A DNA stretch of 30,181 nucleotides from Bacillota bacterium (GTDB lineage Bacteria > Bacillota > Clostridia > Christensenellales > UMGS416). The position numbers and the translations under genes are program-made. Numbering within the stretch: position 1 is the stretch's first letter; every line of letters begins with the position of its first letter. Shown here in pieces: positions 14,720 to 20,309 of this stretch. The notes beneath the pieces were generated by a model, which saw only the letters and a list, made by a program, of their open reading frames with translations, was not told the DNA's origin and did not search any database. The DNA lies in contig JAEYRA010000052.1 of the NCBI GenBank assembly GCA_023409755.1, forward strand, positions 1-30,181, read 5' to 3'.

Positions 14720-15106
14720 ATGTCGAAGAAATGGCCCGTTCCCGCCCGCTGCCCGGTGTGCGGGGGGAACTATGTGGTGACACAATTGCAGTGCGAGGGG
14801 TGCAAGAGCCGGCTGGAGGGCCAGTTTGGTGCCGGGCGGTTGGGCACCTTGAGTGCCGAACAGACCGCCTTTGTGGAGGTGTTCCTGTCTTGCCGCGGCA
14901 ACATCAAGGAGGTGGAGAAGGCACTGGGCATCTCTTACCCCACGGTGCGCGGCAAGCTGGATGACGTGCTGGAGACGATGGGTTTCCCCGCCCGGCGCAA
15001 GGAAGACCGCGCTGACGTGTTGGAGGCCCTGAGCCGAGGGGAAATCTCGCTGGACGACGCCGCCAGCGCCATTGGCAAGTGGAAGAAGACCAAGCAGGAG
15101 GGCTGA
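14720..15106 (+). CDS. DUF2089 zinc-ribbon/HTH protein, probable regulator
   Basis: This 128-residue protein is a DUF2089 family member. An N-terminal zinc ribbon has Cys11, Cys14, Cys25 and Cys28 (CPVC and CEGC). It is followed by a helix-turn-helix at about 46-88 with GNIKEVEKALGISYPTVRGK, the family's most conserved part. A short C-terminal helical motif LEALSRGEISLDDAASAI (101-118) matches the N-terminal motif of the two proteins encoded next. The ATG at 14720 has AAAGGAG eight bases upstream; an upstream in-frame extension lies in the A+T-rich non-coding island. The next gene starts three bases after its stop. A DNA-binding role in controlling its own operon is plausible but not shown. 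Confidence 0.85.
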   Translation: MSKKWPVPARCPVCGGNYVVTQLQCEGCKSRLEGQFGAGRLGTLSAEQTAFVEVFLSCRGNIKEVEKALGISYPTVRGKLDDVLETMGFPARRKEDRADVLEALSRGEISLDDAASAIGKWKKTKQEG

Positions 15107-15109
15107 GCG

Positions 15110-15808
15110 ATGAACGAGCAAGTGATGGAGATTCTGCAGAAGATCAAGAGCGGAGAATTGACACCCGAGGAAGGTGCGCAGCGCTTGCGGGATTTGGGCT
15201 ATGAGCCGCCCAAGGACGAACCGCGGCAGGAGAGCCGCCAGCAGGGTGACACCAACGGCTACACCAACCACGACAACAACGGCAATGACTTTTGGGAGAC
15301 GCTGGGCTCAGCCTTCAGCCAGCTGGGCGACGCCATGGAGGAGGGCTTTGGACGCGCCCGCACCGCCATCCGCGAGGCAGCCACCACCATTGACGGCGAC
15401 ATTGAAGGCGATGTGCAGGGCGACCTGAGGGGCCGCGTCAACGGTGACGTGCACGGAAGCATCATGGGGGGCCTGCACGGCATCGTCAAGGGTGACGTGG
15501 AGGGCAACATCATGCGTGACCTGACCGGCGTGGTGGAGGGCGATGTCCAGGGCTCCATCCATGGCAACCTCATCGGCACCGTGAAAGGTGACGTGGAGGG
15601 GGACGTGTGGGGCAACGTGGTGGGCACGGTGCAGGGCGATGTGAACGGCACCATCCATGGCTCTCTCATCGGCACGGTGCAGGGCGACGTGGGCGGCGAT
15701 GTGCTGGGTCCGGTCGTCGGTACCATTCAGGGCGATGTGATGGGCAGTGTCAAGGGCACCATCCTGGGCCGGGTGCGTGGCTCCATCCACGGCCACCCGC
15801 GCACATGA
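15110..15808 (+). CDS. tetrapeptide-repeat protein with SHOCT-like N-terminus (first)
   Basis: This 232-residue protein has three parts. Residues 5-29 (VMEILQKIKSGELTPEEGAQ) form the short helical SHOCT-like motif known from YvlB/LiaX and the DUF2089 C-terminus. Residues 30-95 are a polar linker. Residues 96-227 are an unbroken series of tetrapeptides G-x-[VIL]-x, grouped as eight 16-residue units such as GDVQGSIHGNLIGTVK. The pattern of glycine at every fourth place with an aliphatic residue two later suggests a beta-solenoid, loosely like bactofilins. There is no signal peptide or membrane helix, so it should be cytoplasmic. It starts three bases after the DUF2089 stop. I do not know a described family with this exact repeat, and function is unknown. 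Confidence 0.85.
   Translation: MNEQVMEILQKIKSGELTPEEGAQRLRDLGYEPPKDEPRQESRQQGDTNGYTNHDNNGNDFWETLGSAFSQLGDAMEEGFGRARTAIREAATTIDGDIEGDVQGDLRGRVNGDVHGSIMGGLHGIVKGDVEGNIMRDLTGVVEGDVQGSIHGNLIGTVKGDVEGDVWGNVVGTVQGDVNGTIHGSLIGTVQGDVGGDVLGPVVGTIQGDVMGSVKGTILGRVRGSIHGHPRT
15395..15778 (+). repeat. eight imperfect 48-bp tandem repeats inside the first tetrapeptide-repeat gene
   Basis: Each 48-base unit encodes 16 residues and most begin with GGCGATGT- or GGTGACGT-type codons. Codons for the conserved residues vary between units, so the array is old or held by selection at the protein level and is not a fresh DNA duplication. The frame is open without interruption throughout. Confidence 0.8.
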
Positions 15809-15819
15809 GGGCTTGAGTT

Positions 15820-15954
15820 ATGGAAGAACGACGCATGACGCTTTTTTTCCGCAGCCAGCAGGCGGAGAAACCGACGCGGGACGCCGATGAACTGCGGGAG
15901 CATTACTTCATCATTTTGAATGAGCGGAGGTTGGAACAATGGAGGATTCGATAA
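15820..15954 (+). CDS. possible small protein of 44 residues
   Basis: An ATG at 15820, nine bases after GAGGG, opens a 44-codon frame ending at TAA 15952-15954. The product is highly charged (MEERRMTLFFRSQQ, then DADELREHYFIILNERR) with no glycine repeat and no membrane helix. It lies between the two tetrapeptide-repeat genes, and its end overlaps the second by 16 bases, which would couple their translation. I recognise no family. Against it, a 130-base gap could simply hold the ribosome binding site of the next gene. The clean spacing, start site and protein-like composition make it worth listing at low confidence. Confidence 0.45.
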   Translation: MEERRMTLFFRSQQAEKPTRDADELREHYFIILNERRLEQWRIR

Positions 15955-16787
15955 AGAGCATCCTGGAACGGGTGCAGAGCGGAGAGCTCTCCCCCGAGGA
16001 GGCCAATCAGCTTTTGGAGGGGTTCACACCCGCGGAAGACGCTGACGGTATGTCCGCGCCGCCTCCGCCGGCCGCGCCGGAGACCCCCGCCCGGCCCCAG
16101 GAGCCTGTCGGATTCCGGGGCAGCATCATGGGCAACTGCCATGGTGACATCAACGGGCCGATGGTAGGCAAGATCATGGGCAATGTGGTTGGCAGCATCC
16201 GTGGGGACCTGACCGGCTCGGTCATGGGCAACGTCCAAGGTTCGGTGGATGGCGACCTGACCGGCTCGGTCATGGGCAATGTGCACGGCCCGGTGGCCGG
16301 TTCCCTGGTGGGGCATGTGGCTGGTAATGTCAGCCGTGTCAATGGCAACGTCGCAGGTTCCGTCATGGGCAACATCCCCCAGGGCATCGGCGGCAGCCTC
16401 TCCGGCAAGGTGATGGGCAACGTGCACAATGGCATTGGCAAGGATCTCAGCGGCGGTTTGGCCGGCAATGTCCGCGGTGGCGTGCGCGGCGATGTCAGCG
16501 GGGTGGTCACCGGCAACATCCACGACGGAATCGGTGGGTCGCTGACCCGCAGCGGGCACATCAAACGCCCCGCGAAGTGGCTGAATCTCTCCAACACGGG
16601 CAATGTCTATGGCGACATCCAGGGCAACCTGGAGGGCACCGTAGATGGCGACGTGGTGGGCACGATTCATGGCAACCTCACTGGCACCGTGTGCGGCGAT
16701 GTGACCGGCGACATCCTGGGCGATGTGACCGGGCAGGTCAAGGGGCGCATCCATGGCCGGGTGCACGGCACGGTGCGCAGCGCCTGA
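15939..16787 (+). CDS. tetrapeptide-repeat protein with SHOCT-like N-terminus (second)
   Basis: This 282-residue protein is a paralogue of the first. The N-terminal motif SILERVQSGELSPEEANQLL (7-26) is nearly the same, followed by a Pro/Ala-rich linker (about 38-57). Residues 61-204 are G-x-[VIL]-x tetrapeptides in a freer pattern with many GNV, GSVM and GDLT units. A short break, HIKRPAKWLNLSNT, at 207-220 interrupts the series. Regular 16-residue units such as GDVVGTIHGNLTGTVC resume at 221-279. The break may mark the end of one solenoid or a loop. CGGAGG stands eight bases before the ATG. No export signal is present, so both proteins probably act in the cytoplasm. It is the last gene before a hairpin terminator. 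Confidence 0.85.
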   Translation: MEDSIKSILERVQSGELSPEEANQLLEGFTPAEDADGMSAPPPPAAPETPARPQEPVGFRGSIMGNCHGDINGPMVGKIMGNVVGSIRGDLTGSVMGNVQGSVDGDLTGSVMGNVHGPVAGSLVGHVAGNVSRVNGNVAGSVMGNIPQGIGGSLSGKVMGNVHNGIGKDLSGGLAGNVRGGVRGDVSGVVTGNIHDGIGGSLTRSGHIKRPAKWLNLSNTGNVYGDIQGNLEGTVDGDVVGTIHGNLTGTVCGDVTGDILGDVTGQVKGRIHGRVHGTVRSA

Positions 16788-16799
16788 GGGAAACGGACG

Positions 16800-16837
16800 A
16801 AGCGGGGGAGCGATGAACACCGTCGCTCTCCCGCTTT
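16800..16837 (+). terminator. hairpin terminator after the tetrapeptide-repeat operon
   Basis: AAGCGGGGGAGCGA (16800-16813) pairs with TCGCTCTCCCGCTT (16823-16836) over 14 bases with one G-U pair and a nine-base loop. Only three T follow, so termination may be incomplete. Confidence 0.65.
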
Positions 16838-16935
16838 GTATGCCCTGCCAATGGCGGATGAGCAGGTCTTTCCCTGCACACCAGCATTGCTCCTTTTTTG
16901 GTATACCTCTCAGCGCTTCCGGTCATTTTTCGCCC

Positions 16936-16969
16936 CACCCTACCAAAATCACCCGTCAGGGTGTAATAT
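16936..16969 (+). promoter_or_regulatory. weak promoter candidate for rmuC with inverted repeat
   Basis: TAATAT at 16964-16969 could be a -10 box, with no good -35 box. CACCCT (16936-16941) and AGGGTG (16958-16963) form an inverted repeat just upstream that could bind a regulator. The support is modest. Confidence 0.35.
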
Positions 16970-17005
16970 ATTGGAGAGAGAGTATACGAAGGACGAGGTG
17001 TTTGG

Positions 17006-18373
17006 ATGAGCAAGATTGTTACGATGATAGATATGACAGCCATCCTGCCATTGGCTCTGTTGGGCCTGTCTGTGCTGTTGGCACTGGTGGGTGTCATTTT
17101 GTCGGCGGTGGCGGTCAAGCGCGCCGGTCACCGTGAGGGGGAGGAACGGCTCTCCCAGGACATGCGGGCGCTGAAGGATGAGTTCGTGCGGCTGGAGGGC
17201 AACGCCCGTACCGAGTCGGAACACACCCGCACAGCGCTGGAGCGCCAGAACAAGGAGAACCGCGATGAGCTGGGGCAGCGCACCGAAAGCCTGCAGATCA
17301 CGCTCATGAAGACCATTGTGGACTTCAGTGACTCCCAAACCCGGCAGTTGGAGGCCATGCAGAAGCGCGTGGACGAGATGATCACGCGCAATGACGGCCA
17401 TTTTGAGCGGGTGCGCGGCACGCTGGAGGAAAAGGTTCGCCTGATGCAGGAAGGGAACGAGAAAAAGCTCGACGAGATGCGCCAGGTGGTGGACGAGAAA
17501 CTGCAGAAGACGCTGGAGGAGCGGCTGGGCAACTCGTTTAAGCTCGTCAGTGACCAGCTGGAGCAGGTCTATAAGAACCTGGGCGAGATGAAGAGCCTCT
17601 CCAAGGACATGGGCGACATCAAGAACATCTTCAAAAACGTCAAAACCCGCGGCACCTGGGGTGAGGTGCAGTTGGCCGCCCTGTTGGAGCAGATGCTGAC
17701 GCCCGACCAATATGCTGCCAACGTGAAGGTGCGGCCGAGGAGCGACGAGCTTGTGGAGTTTGCCATCCGTCTGCCCGGCCCCGACGACAGTGCCAAGCCC
17801 GTGTGGCTGCCTATTGACAGCAAGTTCCCCATGGAGGATTACCAGCGGCTGGAGGATGCCGTGGAGCGCAGTGACAGCGACGCCCTGGCCCAGGCCAGCC
17901 GTGCGTTGGAGGTTCGCATTCTGCAGCAGGCGAGGGATATCCGCGACAAGTACATCGTCCCGCCGGAGACGACCGATTTCGCCATCCTTTTCCTGCCGGT
18001 GGAGAGCCTCTTTGCCGAGGTGCTGCGCCGTCCCGGCCTGTGCGAGCGGCTGCAGCGGGAGTGCCGCGTCACCGTGGCCGGGCCCACCACTTTGGCAGCG
18101 CTGCTCAACAGCCTCCGTATGGGCTTCAAGACCCTGGCCATCCAGAAGCGCTCCGGTGAGGTATGGGAGCTCCTTGGCGCGGTCAAGCGGCAGTTTAGCC
18201 GCTTCGCTGACAGCCTGGAGGCCGTGCAGAAGCACCTCGACCGAGCCAGCAACACCGTACGGGATGCCAGCAACTACTCCAATCAGATTCAGAAGCGTTT
18301 GGACCGGGTGGAGGAACTGCCGCCCACTGAAGCCGAGAAGCTTCTACCCATGCGAGGCCTGGGCGAGGATTGA
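17006..18373 (+). CDS. rmuC: RmuC-family DNA recombination protein
   Basis: This 455-residue protein is a full-length RmuC. A membrane helix lies at about 10-33 (LPLALLGLSVLLALVGVIL), then a long coiled coil to about residue 200 rich in Glu, Lys and Arg. The conserved core with a PD-(D/E)XK-like fold begins at TRGTWGEVQLAALLEQML near 213 and includes PIDSKFPMEDY near 271 and FLPVESLFAEV near 331. RmuC limits inversions at short inverted repeats in E. coli, but its reaction is not established. GAGG lies seven bases before the ATG. It stands alone between a terminator and the rubredoxin promoter. Confidence 0.93.
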   Translation: MSKIVTMIDMTAILPLALLGLSVLLALVGVILSAVAVKRAGHREGEERLSQDMRALKDEFVRLEGNARTESEHTRTALERQNKENRDELGQRTESLQITLMKTIVDFSDSQTRQLEAMQKRVDEMITRNDGHFERVRGTLEEKVRLMQEGNEKKLDEMRQVVDEKLQKTLEERLGNSFKLVSDQLEQVYKNLGEMKSLSKDMGDIKNIFKNVKTRGTWGEVQLAALLEQMLTPDQYAANVKVRPRSDELVEFAIRLPGPDDSAKPVWLPIDSKFPMEDYQRLEDAVERSDSDALAQASRALEVRILQQARDIRDKYIVPPETTDFAILFLPVESLFAEVLRRPGLCERLQRECRVTVAGPTTLAALLNSLRMGFKTLAIQKRSGEVWELLGAVKRQFSRFADSLEAVQKHLDRASNTVRDASNYSNQIQKRLDRVEELPPTEAEKLLPMRGLGED

Positions 18374-18378
18374 CCAGC

Positions 18379-18431
18379 GATTTCGCTTGACGCAGACACG
18401 CATTGTCGCTATGATAGGTGAAAGCGAAATC
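18379..18431 (+). promoter_or_regulatory. rubredoxin promoter flanked by a perfect inverted repeat
   Basis: TTGACG (18387-18392) and TATGAT (18410-18415) are 17 bases apart, giving a start near 18421. The ten-base arms GATTTCGCTT (18379-18388) and AAGCGAAATC (18422-18431) flank the promoter exactly and overlap its -35 box and start site. Two half-sites in this position suggest an operator whose bound proteins could block the promoter. Confidence 0.65.
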
Positions 18432-18489
18432 AGCCACATTCCGGCAGAGACCCTGCGGGATGAAATTCTGACTTCAAGGAGGCAGCACC

Positions 18490-18648
18490 ATGGAAAAGTG
18501 GACCTGTACGCTCTGCGGATACACCTATGACCCCGAGGTGGGTGACCCGGATAACGGCGTTGCGCCCGGCACTTCGTTTGCCGATCTTCCGGAAGATTGG
18601 GTGTGCCCGCTGTGCGGCGCGCCCAAGGATCAGTTCGAGCAGGAGTAA
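18490..18648 (+). CDS. rubredoxin
   Basis: This 52-residue protein is a typical rubredoxin that carries one electron on an iron held by four cysteines: Cys6, Cys9, Cys39 and Cys42, in CTLCGY and CPLCGA. The Y-D-P-E-G-D type segment YDPEVGDPDNGVAPGTSFADLP also fits. Rubredoxins serve oxygen and peroxide reduction in anaerobes (rubrerythrin, flavodiiron proteins, superoxide reductase), which supports an anaerobic host. AAGGAGG stands seven bases before the ATG. The gene is monocistronic, with its own promoter and a strong terminator. Confidence 0.95.
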   Translation: MEKWTCTLCGYTYDPEVGDPDNGVAPGTSFADLPEDWVCPLCGAPKDQFEQE

Positions 18649-18659
18649 GGATTGCGGTC

Positions 18660-18689
18660 AAAGCCGGTTGGGATTCCAACCGGCTTTGT
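18660..18689 (+). terminator. intrinsic terminator of the rubredoxin gene
   Basis: AAAGCCGGTTGG and CCAACCGGCTTT form a perfect 12-base stem with a GATT loop. The tail is TTTGTC, with the T-run partly inside the stem. Confidence 0.85.
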
Positions 18690-18731
18690 CATACCTGAGG
18701 GGCACCGGTAAGTGATATCGTCGCACAGAAA

Positions 18732-18763
18732 AATGCCCGTCACCGATACTGGTGGCGGGCATT
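18732..18763 (-). terminator. terminator for the minus-strand acetyltransferase gene
   Basis: AATGCCCGTCACC pairs with GGTGGCGGGCATT around the loop GATACT. On the minus strand the stem is followed by a T-run (from GAAAAA on the plus strand), so it best serves transcripts coming from 20155. These would run through the structured repeat first. Confidence 0.7.
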
Positions 18764-18804
18764 GTGCTGTCAATAAAGGCGAGTCGGTTTGATGAGAAAA
18801 TGCG

Positions 18805-18945
18805 GAACCGACTGCCGATTCATTCGGCGGGAGGAAAGCAGGTGTTGGCATAATGCACATCAGCAAAACCCGCCCGCAGGCGAAACGTATCCCTGAAATT
18901 AGCATGAGCATTGCCGTCTACCATCGTTCGGCGACATGTGCGGCG
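18805..18945. repeat. structured intergenic repeat, copy B
   Basis: This is the second copy of the element seen at 101-243. In this copy the first block holds the hairpin GCCGA-TTCAT-TCGGC, the middle block holds CGCC-CGCA-GGCG, and the last block holds GTTCG with CGAAC further on. A further hairpin, TCGCCAATGCCG with CGGTATTGGCGA (18981-19010), stands between it and the acetyltransferase stop codon. The 364-base gap from 18649 to 19012 contains only these hairpins, the repeat and two terminators; no gene is seen. Confidence 0.75.
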
Positions 18946-19012
18946 AACGAGTCACCCGCAACAGGGACAAGCTGTCCGAATCGCCAATGCCGCCGCAACG
19001 GTATTGGCGAAC

Positions 19013-20155
19013 TCACACGCCGTCCTGCTTGGGGTAGCCCAGCGGCAGCGGCAGCCACTGGTGCGCGGCAGCCGGCAGGTTGCAGTCGAAATCGTACACC
19101 GACGTGACCGGCGAGAACAGCAACCGCATGGCCTTGAGGGGCGGCAGCGTCACATCGCAGGGGCCGGCCCAGGGGGTCACTTCCGGTTTGCCACCCTGCA
19201 CGGCAATTCGAATGCTCTCGCGGCCTTCCACACACAGGGTGAAGGCGCCGTCAGCCAGCGTCGTCGTCATGGCCTTCAGGTCCATCATGGCCGCTACCAC
19301 CTCCTGGTAGTGCAGCACAGCGAAGCAGGAGTCTTCAACGACGCTGATGCGCTCAGCCACTGACTCAAAGAAGCGTACCTGGGGCTTGTTCCAGGGCCAG
19401 CACAACACGTTGGTGTAGCGCTTGGCGGTGAGCTCAAAGTAGACGCCCAGCGCATCGGCCAAGTCGGCGGGGTCGCGCAGCACCAGTTCACGCACTTCGT
19501 CGTAGCTGTCGCTGCACACAAGGTAGCCCACGATCTCCTCCCCGCGGGTGAGGGCATAGGGCAGGCTCTTCCAGCTGCACAGGATGTCATAGAAGAGCTT
19601 GTCGCTCCGCTCCACCCGGAAGGGCTGGGCATCGTGCAGCGTTTTCATCGCGGTCAGAGTGGCGGTGTCGTTCTGGTCCACCAGTGTAAGGGCCAGTTCG
19701 CCATTGTGGAGCTGCCCGAAGGTGTGCTTTAGGTTGTTCTGGGTCAGCTCACAACTGAGCAGAGGCCCGCAGGGTTCAAAGCCGAAGTAGGCATACCGCT
19801 GCCGTGCCCCGCCCAGGCACGCCAGGTCCACGCCATTGGCGGCCATTTCTTCCATCGCGCGGGTCATCAGCGCCTTCATGTAGCCCTTGCGCCGGGTGTA
19901 GGGGTGCACCGACACCGTGCCGATGCCGGCAACCTTCAGCGGGTGGCCAGCCACTGTCAGCGACATGGGGAAAGACCCCACGACGGACTTGATGCGGCCG
20001 TCCTCTTTGACGATGTGGTGGTAAGGTGCAGTGGCGTTCTCACTGTGATACAGCTTCGGCAGCAGCTCCTCAAAGTCAAGCTTGAATACGTAGTTTGCCA
20101 GATCACGCAATTCGTCGAAGTCCGCGCCAGTTGCTTTGGTGTATTCGGTTGCCAT
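19013..20155 (-). CDS. GNAT acetyltransferase with SCP2-like C-terminus (Eis-like)
   Basis: This 380-residue protein has the layout of Eis-like acetyltransferases. The N-terminal GNAT domain has VAGIGTVSVHPYTRRKGY with the acetyl-CoA loop R-R-K-G-Y, then GGARQRYAYFGFEPCG. A second, degenerate GNAT-like domain follows in the middle, and a C-terminal SCP2-like domain contains FTLCVEGRESIRIAVQGGK and ends with DGV. Mycobacterial Eis acetylates amines of aminoglycosides, but the substrate here is unknown. I choose ATG 20155 because GGGAGG lies seven bases upstream; the ATG two codons earlier is too close to it. It is monocistronic on the minus strand. Confidence 0.88.
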   Translation of the reverse strand: MATEYTKATGADFDELRDLANYVFKLDFEELLPKLYHSENATAPYHHIVKEDGRIKSVVGSFPMSLTVAGHPLKVAGIGTVSVHPYTRRKGYMKALMTRAMEEMAANGVDLACLGGARQRYAYFGFEPCGPLLSCELTQNNLKHTFGQLHNGELALTLVDQNDTATLTAMKTLHDAQPFRVERSDKLFYDILCSWKSLPYALTRGEEIVGYLVCSDSYDEVRELVLRDPADLADALGVYFELTAKRYTNVLCWPWNKPQVRFFESVAERISVVEDSCFAVLHYQEVVAAMMDLKAMTTTLADGAFTLCVEGRESIRIAVQGGKPEVTPWAGPCDVTLPPLKAMRLLFSPVTSVYDFDCNLPAAAHQWLPLPLGYPKQDGV

Positions 20156-20181
20156 GCTCATTCCTCCCGTTGGTAAAGTGC

Positions 20182-20190
20182 TCTATACCA
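20182..20190 (-). promoter_or_regulatory. extended -10 promoter of the Eis-like gene
   Basis: On the minus strand TGGTATAGA gives an extended -10 element about 27 bases before the ATG. No clear -35 box is present. Confidence 0.45.
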
Positions 20191-20244
20191 TTTTACTGGA
20201 TGCAATTCCGTTTTCCTAGGGGAAATTTGGAAAGACACTGGGTG

Positions 20245-20270
20245 AAAAAAGGCCCGCTGGAAGGCGGGCC
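20245..20270 (-). terminator. intrinsic terminator after the homocysteine methyltransferase gene
   Basis: On the minus strand GGCCCGC-CTTCCA-GCGGGCC is followed by TTTTTT. It lies 40 bases past the stop codon at 20310 and separates this gene from the acetyltransferase downstream. Confidence 0.9.
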
Positions 20271-20309
20271 GTGGTTGCTGTGTTGGATGGGTGGTGCGGT
20301 CAGCCCGTG

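Noticed and set aside
15395..16780. CRISPR-like appearance of the 48-bp periodic DNA
   Set aside because: Units are directly joined, imperfect and in a continuous reading frame; there are no unique spacers.
15308..16820. Minus-strand open frames opposite both tetrapeptide-repeat genes
   Set aside because: They are repetitive reflections of the GGC-GAC-GTG-type codons and have no ribosome binding sites. The plus frames have starts, ribosome binding sites and a conserved N-terminal motif.
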